From assembly GCA_030765645.1 (NCBI GenBank), contig JAVCCE010000003.1:1-64000 (forward strand): a DNA stretch of 64,000 bases. The letters are read 5' to 3'. How positions within the stretch are numbered: the stretch's first letter is position 1; every line of letters starts with the position of its first letter. The notes beneath the pieces were generated by a model. That model saw nothing but the letters and a program-made list of their open reading frames with translations, was not told where the DNA came from and made no database searches. The position numbers and the translations under genes are program-made. The DNA is from Candidatus Hinthialibacter antarcticus. GTDB taxonomy: Bacteria > Hinthialibacterota > Hinthialibacteria > Hinthialibacterales > Hinthialibacteraceae. Of this stretch, positions 56,312 to 64,000 are shown in pieces.

Positions 56312-58441
56312 ATGGTCCGCACATTGTACTTTGTTGCCGCGCTGTTGTTTTGCCAAACCCTTTATGCCGAAGAGTTGGCTCCATTCAGTTGGGAATGGAG
56401 CCAAAACCCTGCCTCGCCCGTCAACCTGTCAAATCGCCTTGACGCTCCAGCAGGCAAGGATGGGTTCATTCGAATTGAGGACGGGCATTTTGTTCGGCCA
56501 AATGGCAAACGTTTGAAAATATGGGGAATCAATGTTTCAGCAAATGCGTGTTTTCCAGAAAAAGAACACGCGGCGGAATTTGCGGATTACATAGCGCGTT
56601 TTGGAATCAATGGCGTACGTTTTCATTTTATGGATAGCCCTTGGACAAAATTTCTCGAAGGCGATCCAGATACGTCGCAAACCTTCAATGCAGACTTGTT
56701 CGACCGCTTCGACTATTTTATTTATCAACTCAAGCAACAAGGAATCTACATCAATCTCAATCTCAACGTTGCGCGTCGGTTTAAAGAAGGAGACGGCGTA
56801 CGCGAGGCGGAATATTTGGGCTTCGCCAAAGGGGCAACTTACTTTGATGAGAGATTGATTGAGTTGCAAAAAGACTACGCCCAAAAATTGTTGACGCATA
56901 TCAACCCGTATACGAAAACCGAATACCGCAATGAACCCGCTGTGAACATCGTCGAGATCGTCAATGAAAACTCGCTGGTTGAATATTGGGCGGCGGGCCG
57001 CTTGAAAGGCGAAAATACAACAAAGAACCCTGGTACATGGACGGACATCCCGCCGTCGTACGCGAAGCAATTAAATGAACAATTCAACCAGTGGTTTGCG
57101 AAGAATGTATCTACAGCAGAGCAGGAGCAAATTCGCATAGAAGCGGGCGTCGGCGACGGCGAGGCGCTTCCCCGTTTAGTTCCAGAGCAATTCAAGATCG
57201 CGTCCACATTGCGCTTCCGTACGGAAGCGCGGTTTTATGTCGAGACAGAAAAACGGTTTTTTCAAATGATGTACGCATTTCTCAAAAACGAACTTGGGGT
57301 AAAAGCGCACATCGTCGGTTCGTCTGACCATAACCACTACAAATCCGGCTATGCGCATCTCAGCGCGAATGCGTTGTTAGAGGTCGTCGATAGCCATGTC
57401 TATTGGCAACACCCGAATTACAAAGAAGGCCGCGTTGACGGTAGAGGCGCGTTTGAGATTGAGAATACGCCAATGGTGAATAATCCCTACTTTTCAACGC
57501 CGGTGCAATTGTCGCGCGCGGCGATTGAAGGTAAGCCCTTTACTGTTTCTGAAACCAACCACCCGTATCCAAATGAATATGCTTGTGAGGGCATTCCAAT
57601 CTTGGCGGCGTATGCGGCCTTACAAGATTGGGACGGCATTTATTTTTATACATTCGATCATGCGCCGCCTAGCCAATGGAAACCCGAAATGCGCGGGCAT
57701 TTTGACATTCGCCCTGATGCAGTAAAAATGGCGAACCTGGCTGCCAGCGCGTTTTTGTTTATGCGCGGCGACATAGCGCCAGCCGACAAGACCGTACTGC
57801 GGTCGTATTCGGCGCCGTACGTGTTAGACAGCATTCGTATGCCATCGAGCGAACGCCCCTATTTTACGCCGGGTTTTGATTTGTCTGTTCCATTGCGCTA
57901 TCGAACGCGCGTTTTGAGTTTGAGCGGAGAACAATCAACCTATCTGGAATCAGAAAGGCCGTCTCTGATTTTTGATGATGAAAAGCAACTGACTTGGAAT
58001 ATTCAAAACCCCAATCAAGGCGCCGTATCAATCAATACAGAAATGACGCAAGGCGTGGTTGGATATATTCGTTCGAGTGAGCAACCATTACAGAACTTGA
58101 GTTTGAATATCGAGAATGACTTTGCGTCTGTGCTGTGTGTTTCTCTCGATAATCGTCCGATTGAATTGTCGCGTAGCATGATGCTGGCGGCAACCGCAAA
58201 AGCGCATAACGCAGATACCAAATGGAATAAAGAACATACATCACTCCAGTCGTGGGGAAGACAACCGCTTTTAACAGAATCGGTACGGGGTACGGTCGTG
58301 CTGAAAGGGTTGAAAAACGCCCGCCAGGTGAAGGTGTATCCCATTGCTCCAAACGGTGCGCCTGCAAACGGTGCGATTTCTGCGCAACAAACACAAGACG
58401 GCTGGTCGTTCTCAATTGGCGAAACGGCGTGCGTCATGTAA
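56312..58441 (+). CDS. Secreted GH5-like (clan GH-A) hydrolase
   Basis: 709 residues with a signal peptide to about residue 19. TIM barrel: VRPNGKRLKIWGINVSANAC, FGINGVRFHFMD, LKQQGIYINLNLNV, NIVEIVNENSLVEYW (Asn-Glu pair, acid/base) and KPFTVSETNHPYPNE (nucleophile Glu), as in GH5-type glycanases. C-terminal about 200 residues form beta-rich domains. The family cannot be fixed exactly. GGGAG precedes the start. Likely released or surface-bound and part of the glycan-degrading set of this region. Confidence 0.8.
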   Translation: MVRTLYFVAALLFCQTLYAEELAPFSWEWSQNPASPVNLSNRLDAPAGKDGFIRIEDGHFVRPNGKRLKIWGINVSANACFPEKEHAAEFADYIARFGINGVRFHFMDSPWTKFLEGDPDTSQTFNADLFDRFDYFIYQLKQQGIYINLNLNVARRFKEGDGVREAEYLGFAKGATYFDERLIELQKDYAQKLLTHINPYTKTEYRNEPAVNIVEIVNENSLVEYWAAGRLKGENTTKNPGTWTDIPPSYAKQLNEQFNQWFAKNVSTAEQEQIRIEAGVGDGEALPRLVPEQFKIASTLRFRTEARFYVETEKRFFQMMYAFLKNELGVKAHIVGSSDHNHYKSGYAHLSANALLEVVDSHVYWQHPNYKEGRVDGRGAFEIENTPMVNNPYFSTPVQLSRAAIEGKPFTVSETNHPYPNEYACEGIPILAAYAALQDWDGIYFYTFDHAPPSQWKPEMRGHFDIRPDAVKMANLAASAFLFMRGDIAPADKTVLRSYSAPYVLDSIRMPSSERPYFTPGFDLSVPLRYRTRVLSLSGEQSTYLESERPSLIFDDEKQLTWNIQNPNQGAVSINTEMTQGVVGYIRSSEQPLQNLSLNIENDFASVLCVSLDNRPIELSRSMMLAATAKAHNADTKWNKEHTSLQSWGRQPLLTESVRGTVVLKGLKNARQVKVYPIAPNGAPANGAISAQQTQDGWSFSIGETACVM

Positions 58442-58462
58442 TTGGATTGAAGTCCAGTAGGC

Positions 58463-59056
58463 TTACAGCCAATTGGCGCTGGTCGATTGCCTGCCGCCTG
58501 CGCGTTCGCGATACCAACGCGGCTGCCAGGCGCCGCCCGCGCGGACAATGTCGCCAAAACTGACGACGCCGTTGGTCGAGTCGTAAAACTCAAACTCGGC
58601 GTTATGGCTGGGGTATTGGGTTGAATTAAAGTTGTCGTATTGATCGGGGCCAAGCGACTCCATGATATAGATGTTGCGCGGGACGGCTGAGCTTCCGCGC
58701 GGCCAGGAGGCGGTGTTGAATTCATACACCAAGTCCCAATCGTTGCCGCGCGAGTTCTCATATTTCTTCGCGAACGGATCAACCAGCACCTGATTAAGAT
58801 ACGCAATCGGCGACGTCAGTTTGGTGGAACCCAAGTTGGCGTTATCGCTGTGCGATGAGGGCGGATAGCCGTTGTTGTCGAGAAAATACTGCTCAATGGC
58901 GTTTTCCAGCGCTTTTTGGTCGGCGTGAACCCGGGCGATGTTGGCTCGCACCTGCGCGTTCAAAAAATTCGGGACCGCAATCGCCGCCAGGATGCCGATG
59001 ATGGCGACCACGATTAACAACTCAATCAACGTAAATGCTGCAACGCACGGTTTCAT
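58463..59056 (-). CDS. Type IV pilin/pseudopilin-like protein
   Basis: About 197 residues: MKPCVAAFTLIELLIVVAI is the prepilin leader with Ala in place of the Gly normally before the cleavage point, so processing may be weaker or differ. Then NFLNAQVRANIARVHADQKAL, and near the end FYDSTNGVVSFGDIV, the motif shared by all four pilins. Start uncertain between 59056 and 59068; neither has a good ribosome site. No pilus genes adjacent. Confidence 0.83.
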   Translation of the reverse strand: MKPCVAAFTLIELLIVVAIIGILAAIAVPNFLNAQVRANIARVHADQKALENAIEQYFLDNNGYPPSSHSDNANLGSTKLTSPIAYLNQVLVDPFAKKYENSRGNDWDLVYEFNTASWPRGSSAVPRNIYIMESLGPDQYDNFNSTQYPSHNAEFEFYDSTNGVVSFGDIVRAGGAWQPRWYRERAGGRQSTSANWL

Positions 59057-59094
59057 GCTGCGTATCATAAACCAATGCGCCCAGATTCCTAGAA

Positions 59095-59245
59095 GCTATC
59101 TCAAAAGTAATGAGAACGAAACGGGATTCCGGCAGATCAATAATTGACAAGCCTATTCAGGCATGGGTGCAACTCTGGGAGCGCCTGTGCAAAAGAGCCT
59201 GAAAGCCCGCACTGAAGCGAGCAGAGTTGTACCCATGTTACACCC
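59095..59245 (+). repeat. Dispersed intergenic element, copy B (full)
   Basis: Contains a long inverted repeat: ATGGGTGCAACTCTG (59163-59177) with CAGAGTTGTACCCAT (59222-59236), one mismatch, enclosing smaller pairings (TGTGC with GCAC). Its left half reads AGCTATCTCAAAAG..ATTCCGGCAGATCAATAATT. Matches copy A (1-110, inverted) and partly copy C (46381-46455). It lies in the 3' region of the saccharopine-dehydrogenase-like gene on the minus strand. Confidence 0.85.
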
Positions 59246-59280
59246 AGCGAAAGGTCAAGTAGATTTGAGATTGCTTCTAA

Positions 59281-60444
59281 CTATTCAATCGTTTCGATTT
59301 CTTCTTGAATTTCAATGCGGCGCAGTTTGAGCGCTGCAAATACGTCGCTGGGATTAAACACCTTCTCAGGAATCAACGCCCCTTCGCCTTGCGTTTTGCC
59401 CTGGGCGATCAGTTGCGCGCCGATGCCCATCGGGATGCCCACGCAGCGCGTATATGAACGCAGTTTCTCCCAGCCCGGCTCTGAGCCGTCCGATGATGGG
59501 TGAGTGTGGGTCAGGGTGTGGCGTTTCTTCTGCCCGTCTTTGACGCCCTCGACTTCAATGTGCAGCGCATAGCCGTAGAGTTGGGTGTTTTGCCCTTCTT
59601 CTGACTGAATCAAATATTCCGCGATGGCGCCCATGATGCCAAACTCGGCGCCGTTGAGTTTGATTTTGTCATTGCGCATGAATCCGTAGTCGTACAGCGC
59701 TTTGATGAGCGCCATGTTTTGCGGCGGCCATGTGCCGCGCACTTCAATCAGGCGTACGCCTTTTGGTTTCAGGAACTCCGCCAGGGTTTGGGTTTCGGAG
59801 TGGGGGATGATGTATTGCGTATGCGTGCCATAGGGTTCGGGCAGAGTGATCTCGCGCGGATGGGCGAAGGGCGGTACCTGCTTGAATTCGCCGTTTTCAA
59901 ACACCATACGGCCCGGCAACGCAGGGTCGTATTCGTAGGTCGTGGTCTCGGCAATCGAGGCCGAAAAGGCAATCGGACGAAAGGCGCCGTGGCTGACGCG
60001 CACGGTATCGACAGTGTCGAACTGGTTCGCTGCGTGTACCGCCATCATGTTGGTTGTGCCCGGCGTCATGCCAAAACCCGGGACGCACACCTTGCCGTTC
60101 TTGCGAAAAATCTCGTCGTACTTATATTCATCGCCGAAGCCGTTGAGGTTGATTCCGTTCGCGCCCGCTTCGGCAATGCAGGAGGTCGATAGGTCGTTAA
60201 GCGAGATGGTGGTGCCGTCCATGACAATGTCGTAGCCCGTCATGGCTTTGACGGCTTGGGCTTTGTCGCGCAAATTCACTTTCACAAAATCGACGCGCGG
60301 ATCGTTGAGCCATGCGACGGTTTCTTGGCCTGCGGCTTCGTTGATGTCGCCGATGGTGAGGCGTTCAAAGTCCGCAAACTCGACCCAATCCAATGCTGCT
60401 TCCCGACAGATTTTTCCCGCGCCGCCTAAACAAAATACTTTCAT
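59281..60444 (-). CDS. Saccharopine-dehydrogenase-like oxidoreductase
   Basis: 387 residues, cytoplasmic. N-terminal Rossmann fold MKVFCLGGAGKICREAALDW and LTIGDINEAAGQ; VPGFGMTPGTTNMMAVHAAN is typical of the saccharopine dehydrogenase/carboxynorspermidine-synthase-like family. The central domain resembles the Lys9-type C-terminal domain. Members act in lysine or polyamine metabolism, or on unknown amino acids. It starts 6 bases after the stop of the gntR gene, so it is likely controlled by that regulator. Confidence 0.86.
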   Translation of the reverse strand: MKVFCLGGAGKICREAALDWVEFADFERLTIGDINEAAGQETVAWLNDPRVDFVKVNLRDKAQAVKAMTGYDIVMDGTTISLNDLSTSCIAEAGANGINLNGFGDEYKYDEIFRKNGKVCVPGFGMTPGTTNMMAVHAANQFDTVDTVRVSHGAFRPIAFSASIAETTTYEYDPALPGRMVFENGEFKQVPPFAHPREITLPEPYGTHTQYIIPHSETQTLAEFLKPKGVRLIEVRGTWPPQNMALIKALYDYGFMRNDKIKLNGAEFGIMGAIAEYLIQSEEGQNTQLYGYALHIEVEGVKDGQKKRHTLTHTHPSSDGSEPGWEKLRSYTRCVGIPMGIGAQLIAQGKTQGEGALIPEKVFNPSDVFAALKLRRIEIQEEIETIE

Positions 60445-60450
60445 GTTTTT

Positions 60451-61281
60451 TCAGCCTTTATGATGATAGGTTTCTTTTTTTTCGGATTTTGGTTCTAAAG
60501 CGGGGTTCGACATCATAATTTTAAACCGGTACCGATCGGCTCGAAATGTTTCAAGGTTAAAGGAAAACGGCGCGCCGTCTTCGTCAAACTCAACCGACTC
60601 CACTTTCATAATCGGCGTCCGCTCGCGAATGTTCAAAATTTCGCTGGCCTCTTCATCGGCAGACAACACTTCTAATTCGTGCGTCATTTGAAACGGAGTC
60701 AAGCCGTATTCATTTCGCATGACGTACACCAGCGAGCGCCCGGTGAGGTCTTCTTTTAATAAATCCGGGCAGCGTGAGTAGGGAAAATAGGTTGAATATA
60801 CGCTGATGGGAACTTCATGCAGATGCCGGATGCGCGAAATGAGAATGACCTTTTCGACCGTCCAAGGGAGTTGTAATTTTTCGCGCACCAAATTAGTGGG
60901 CGGGACGAGTTCCTGCGTCAGCAATGTATAGGTGATGGTTTTTCCGCCGCGAAAAAAAATTTGGTTGTCGTGCGGCAGGGCGAAAATCGGTTCGACTTCT
61001 TTCGGAGGGCACACGATAGTCCGGCGCCCTTGTTGTTTTTCGAGTAGACCTTCAATTTCGAGCGCATTGATCGCCTGGCGGACGGTCATGCGCGATGTTT
61101 GGAAACGGGCGGCCAGTTCTTGTTCGGGCGGCATCTCCGAATAGGGAGTCCGCTGACCGCTAAAGATTTCCTGCCGCAAAGTGTCACGGATTTGGCGGTG
61201 CAGCGGCAAGCGCTCTTTGTCGGAGTTTTCGACTAATGGCTTATTTTGTTTTGACTTTGGCTTGTTTTTTTGATTGTTCAT
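60451..61281 (-). CDS. GntR/HutC-family transcriptional regulator with UTRA domain
   Basis: 276 residues. N-terminal winged helix: LPLHRQIRDTLRQEIFSG, EQELAARFQTSRMTVRQAINALEIEGLLEKQQGRRTIV; C-terminal UTRA ligand domain (about 100-260). A basic Lys/Asn-rich leader of 20 residues precedes it. HutC-type regulators bind a small effector (sugar phosphate or amino acid) and leave a palindrome of the form GTCTAGAC. Such a palindrome (TGTCTAGACA) lies upstream at 61353-61362 and again at 61508-61517. Probably represses itself and the saccharopine-dehydrogenase-like gene. Confidence 0.92.
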   Translation of the reverse strand: MNNQKNKPKSKQNKPLVENSDKERLPLHRQIRDTLRQEIFSGQRTPYSEMPPEQELAARFQTSRMTVRQAINALEIEGLLEKQQGRRTIVCPPKEVEPIFALPHDNQIFFRGGKTITYTLLTQELVPPTNLVREKLQLPWTVEKVILISRIRHLHEVPISVYSTYFPYSRCPDLLKEDLTGRSLVYVMRNEYGLTPFQMTHELEVLSADEEASEILNIRERTPIMKVESVEFDEDGAPFSFNLETFRADRYRFKIMMSNPALEPKSEKKETYHHKG

Positions 61282-61320
61282 AACCGGTCTTCAGAGTTAT
61301 AAGTTCTTGTAGCGTTTTCA

Positions 61321-61326
61321 ATTATA
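61321..61326 (-). promoter_or_regulatory. -10 box of the gntR operon
   Basis: A perfect TATAAT on the minus strand 40 bases before the start at 61281. The palindrome at 61353 lies at or just upstream of the expected -35 region, so a bound regulator would cover it. Confidence 0.55.
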
Positions 61327-61352
61327 GCCTGCTTTGTTTGATTTGTGTTAGA

Positions 61353-61362
61353 TGTCTAGACA
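61353..61362. promoter_or_regulatory. GntR-type operator, site 1
   Basis: TGTCTAGACA, a perfect palindrome, inside the shared 13-mer ATGTCTAGACAAG. Located upstream of gntR. Fits the GT-N-TA-N-AC pattern of HutC-subfamily operators. Confidence 0.75.
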
Positions 61363-61424
61363 AGATTAATATAATTTTTACGGTTCCCTAATCATATCCT
61401 AATGATGAATACGTATTTTTTCTC

Positions 61425-61453
61425 TTGCAATCCATGCCGATTTTGTTTAGAAT
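61425..61453 (+). promoter_or_regulatory. Promoter of the pilin/adhesin pair
   Basis: TTGCAA (61425-61430), a 17-base spacer, and TAGAAT (61448-61453). Start would fall near 61460, placing operator site 2 about 50 bases inside the transcript. Confidence 0.5.
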
Positions 61454-61507
61454 CGAATTTGTTACCCATCTCTGAGTTTGTTCTTTTCTGAAAAGTAGTG
61501 AAAAATA

Positions 61508-61517
61508 TGTCTAGACA
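61508..61517. promoter_or_regulatory. GntR-type operator, site 2
   Basis: TGTCTAGACA again, in the same ATGTCTAGACAAG context as site 1, 34 bases before the pilin start at 61552. Binding could block transcription of the pilin gene and the gene after it. Confidence 0.75.
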
Positions 61518-61551
61518 AGGTGTGTGAATGTGTCTTGATAAGGGTGTGGAT

Positions 61552-62223
61552 ATGACGAAACGTCAGCATGTAAGCGCATTTACTTTGATTGAACTTCTCA
61601 TTGTTGTCGCCATCATCGGTATTTTGGCGGCGATTGCCGTGCCCAATTTTATGAATGCCCGGGTGCGCGCCACCATCGCCCGCGTTCAGGGAGATATCAA
61701 AGCGCTCTCCACGGCTGTCGAAATGTACGCGCTCGATCATGGAGCCTATCCTGACGATGGACAAGTCACTGGTATTCCCTGGTGGATGAACAATCGTCTT
61801 CTTACCACACCGATTTCATATATTGGTACAATTCCCAAAGACCCCTTCTTAAATAATTCAGAAGCCGGCGACAGCACCAACGGCCATCGCGAATATTGGT
61901 ATGTTTCGTATGATGGATACGGGGTACTGCGCTCGACAGGCCGACCACAAAGCGTAGGCGGGCGAAGCAACGTGCGGTTATTTGATCCACCGCGCCAGAG
62001 TTTTCGTTTTGGGTTCATCAGTCCCGGTACGGACGGCTGCTGGGAATGGGACCGGGGCAACGGCTGGTGCGGGCCGGAATTTTATGCGGGCGACGTCTTG
62101 TATTACGAGTCGACCAATGGCGTCATCTCGCGCGGCGACTTATATCACTTCGGCCCCGGCAGCGTCTATAACCCGCCTTCATCTTTTTCGGGCGGAAGCA
62201 GCGGCGGCGGATCGGGATTGTAA
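61552..62223 (+). CDS. Type IV pilin/pseudopilin-like protein
   Basis: 223 residues starting MTKRQHVSAFTLIELLIVVA; the leader has Ala instead of Gly before Phe. AVPNFMNARVRATIARVQGD follows; near the end YYESTNGVISRGDLYHFGPG, the shared pilin motif, then a Gly/Ser-rich tail. Start at 61552 preferred because AAGGGTG lies 8 bases upstream; an ATG at 61528 would lengthen the leader. A secreted protein gene follows after 51 bases in the same direction. Confidence 0.88.
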   Translation: MTKRQHVSAFTLIELLIVVAIIGILAAIAVPNFMNARVRATIARVQGDIKALSTAVEMYALDHGAYPDDGQVTGIPWWMNNRLLTTPISYIGTIPKDPFLNNSEAGDSTNGHREYWYVSYDGYGVLRSTGRPQSVGGRSNVRLFDPPRQSFRFGFISPGTDGCWEWDRGNGWCGPEFYAGDVLYYESTNGVISRGDLYHFGPGSVYNPPSSFSGGSSGGGSGL

Positions 62224-62274
62224 TTTCAATGTTAAATTTCAACTACTTTATTTAATATATAAGGAGTCTTTATC

Positions 62275-64000
62275 ATGAAGCGATGGTTCAGTCTGTTTGT
62301 CTGTGTATGTATTCTGGCGACGCCGGTATTTGCGCAAACCGTAATTTACCAGGAAAACTTTGACGATTACGCCGAAGCCCAAGTCCCAACCGGATGGACG
62401 AAGTCAGCCAATACCGGGCACCTCGTCGAACCGGATTTGGAATCGGCTCTTTGGAACGCCGCCAATTATGAAGGCTGGACGACCTTCGGCGATGGCTATG
62501 ACGGCGAACGATTGCAGCATTCCGATGATCCGAAAAACTGGCATGCGCTCGCAACCTGGAAGAACGCGCCGGGCGCAGACTTTTCGCAAGAAGGCTCGGG
62601 CAATCGCATTCTGCTGGCGGATACCGTTATCCCCGGCGGCGGCAGCCAGATTGACACTTGGTTGGTTTCCGACCCATTCGACGTATCGGCGTATAGCTAC
62701 GCCGTGTTTTCGTTTGAATCATTCTTTCGCGGCAACCAAGACCAACAAGGCGCGTATTACTATCGTTTAGACAATGGCGACTGGCAGCGCGGCTTCCACC
62801 TCGATGATGAGCGTTATCGCGATGAAGGCAACTATTGGGGGCCGTATTCGTTTGCGTATGACGTGCAAAACGCGCAAACCATTCAATTCTATTTTGTCAT
62901 GTACGGCACATGGAGTTGGCATTGGGCGCTGGATAAATTTTTGTTGACGGGTTACAGCGACGTCCCGCCCGGTCCTGCAAAACCCGAGGCGATTTCTCCG
63001 CAAGGCGATGTAGGATTTACCAATGTGACCTTGCAGTCATCCGCATTCGCAGGCGGTGGCGATCACGCGTTCTCGCAATGGCAAATCCGGCTGTCGGACG
63101 GAACCTTCGGCGAAATGGAAAACGAAGGCTGGGACCCGGAACATATCGCGTGGGTGCAAAGCGATCCCGTTCTCGATACTTCATTGCAACCGAATAGTTA
63201 CGCAGAAGAAACCGCGAGTTTTATTCAATACGACCTCGCTGGCGACCAGACCCAGTTTGTCGCCCGCCGCGAGTTGTTGCGCCCCGGCGCAACCTATTAC
63301 TGGCGCGTTCGTCATGTGAATAACGACAATGTCGCTGGCCCCTGGTCAGATGAAGTGATGTTTAGCGTTGGCGACCTGGACGGTTTTGATCTATTGACCG
63401 AAGACTTTGACGACGCCAGCGAAGGCGAAGCCGCTCAAGGCTGGGAATTTGTCGGTACTGATTTTGAAGGCTTTGGCGACGGCGAGTTTGGCGCCATTCA
63501 TGTCACGCGCCCGCGTTATCGTTGGGCCGATTTCACCGCAGGTGACGATTCCAATAGCGTCAATGTTGCGGGCGATGGGCGCCACGGCGGTTTTAAAGGG
63601 CAAGTTTCATGGGTTGCGGGTTGGTCGCATACGATGGTTGACAATGAATATTTAACGCCTGCGTTGGATTTTTCTGACGCCACTACCGGCTGGTTGATTT
63701 TTGATTCTTGCTTCAAAGGCAGCGGCGACGCGTATGTTGACATTGTCATCGACGGCGGCGAGCCGATTAATGTTCATTCGTTTGGCGCCTTTTCCGGCGG
63801 CAACGGGGTGCGCTCCAGCGTTGAAACCGTAACGTTTCCACCCGACGTGGCAGGCAAAAGCAATGTGCGGGTTCTATTCCGAACGAACAAAAATTCAGAA
63901 AGTTGGACGTTCGATAATGTTCGCATCGTTGCGAGTTCGGATGCGACCTTTATTGATCAACCGGTTGCGCAGCAGCCGTCAGGCGAAGTTAATTACACGC
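62275..64000 (+). CDS. Secreted multi-domain surface protein, 3' end outside window
   Basis: At least 575 codons with no stop before the window end. AAGGAG lies 8 bases before the start. Signal peptide MKRWFSLFVCVCILATPVFA. Residues about 22-225 form a MAM/choice-of-anchor-J-like beta-sandwich (QENFDDYAEAQVPTGWT, WLVSDPFDVSAYSYAVFSFE, WHWALDKFLLTGY). A fibronectin-like domain follows (about 230-365, PGATYYWRVRHVNNDN). A second sandwich of the first type starts LLTEDFDDASEGEAAQGWEF and ends ESWTFDNVRIVAS. Likely an extracellular binding or substrate-recognising protein. It probably shares a transcript with the pilin gene. Confidence 0.85.
   Translation, partial: MKRWFSLFVCVCILATPVFAQTVIYQENFDDYAEAQVPTGWTKSANTGHLVEPDLESALWNAANYEGWTTFGDGYDGERLQHSDDPKNWHALATWKNAPGADFSQEGSGNRILLADTVIPGGGSQIDTWLVSDPFDVSAYSYAVFSFESFFRGNQDQQGAYYYRLDNGDWQRGFHLDDERYRDEGNYWGPYSFAYDVQNAQTIQFYFVMYGTWSWHWALDKFLLTGYSDVPPGPAKPEAISPQGDVGFTNVTLQSSAFAGGGDHAFSQWQIRLSDGTFGEMENEGWDPEHIAWVQSDPVLDTSLQPNSYAEETASFIQYDLAGDQTQFVARRELLRPGATYYWRVRHVNNDNVAGPWSDEVMFSVGDLDGFDLLTEDFDDASEGEAAQGWEFVGTDFEGFGDGEFGAIHVTRPRYRWADFTAGDDSNSVNVAGDGRHGGFKGQVSWVAGWSHTMVDNEYLTPALDFSDATTGWLIFDSCFKGSGDAYVDIVIDGGEPINVHSFGAFSGGNGVRSSVETVTFPPDVAGKSNVRVLFRTNKNSESWTFDNVRIVASSDATFIDQPVAQQPSGEVNYT

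Overview
The window is about 64 kb of a Gram-negative, uncultured-type bacterial chromosome of roughly 50% GC. No rRNA, tRNA, phage or transposase gene was seen. Three gene families suggest a Hydrogenedentota-, Sumerlaeota- or Planctomycetota/Lentisphaerota-like organism: stand-alone pseudopilins that begin FTLIELLIVVAIIGILAAIA and end in a (S/Q)TNG/QSNG..S.GD(I/L) motif, Tat-exported NIPSNAP and Gfo/Idh/MocA proteins, and many unlinked secreted glycoside hydrolases without SusC/SusD. This placement is inference; no phylogenetic marker is present.

Layout. 1-11 kb: copy A of a dispersed element, a NIPSNAP protein, a small zinc-ribbon protein, then a minus-strand group (formylglycine-enzyme-like protein, LarA lactate racemase, DUF6259-like hydrolase), a Gfo/Idh/MocA oxidoreductase and a GH29 fucosidase. 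11-20.5 kb: membrane protein, PfkB sugar kinase, TPR/zinc-ribbon/methyltransferase fusion, GH95 fucosidase, second membrane protein, orphan histidine kinase, GH30 hydrolase. 20.5-27.7 kb: octaheme cytochrome c, then an lhr helicase gene of which only the two ends remain. Its middle has been replaced by an AT-rich, opposite-strand gene for a large secreted mosaic protein with a formylglycine-enzyme (C-type-lectin fold) domain. That domain ends in a GC-rich patch resembling a diversity-generating-retroelement variable region and is flanked by 45-bp in-frame direct repeats. 27.8-30.5 kb: CBM9-like and GHL10-like pair. 30.7-37.4 kb: lipoate ligase divergent from a complete pyruvate dehydrogenase complex (E1, E2, E3). 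37.4-40.3 kb: WecG/TagA/CpsF glycosyltransferase, two pseudopilins and MsrA. 40.4-44.8 kb: an AttEFGH-like ABC transporter/lipocalin operon. 44.8-45.06 kb: a compact transcription unit (consensus promoter, 22-residue Cys-rich peptide or small RNA, strong terminator). 45.1-58.4 kb: FAD oxidoreductase, propeller-toroid protein, GH42-like protein, GH127 arabinofuranosidase, a small conserved pair, phosphotriesterase-like protein, sugar isomerase-like protein and a GH5-like hydrolase. 58.4-64 kb: pseudopilin, element copy B, GntR regulator plus saccharopine-dehydrogenase-like gene, then a pseudopilin and a secreted adhesin-like gene cut by the window end. Two identical palindromes that match GntR/HutC operators lie in front of gntR and in front of this last pair.

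Working picture: a heterotroph that exports many separate enzymes acting on fucose- and arabinose-containing glycans, oxidises sugars through PDH, and displays several pilin-like and mosaic surface proteins. The most unusual items are the lhr replacement with its possible hypervariable lectin-like domain, the small promoter-to-terminator unit at 44.8 kb, the three-copy dispersed hairpin element, and the shared GntR palindrome.
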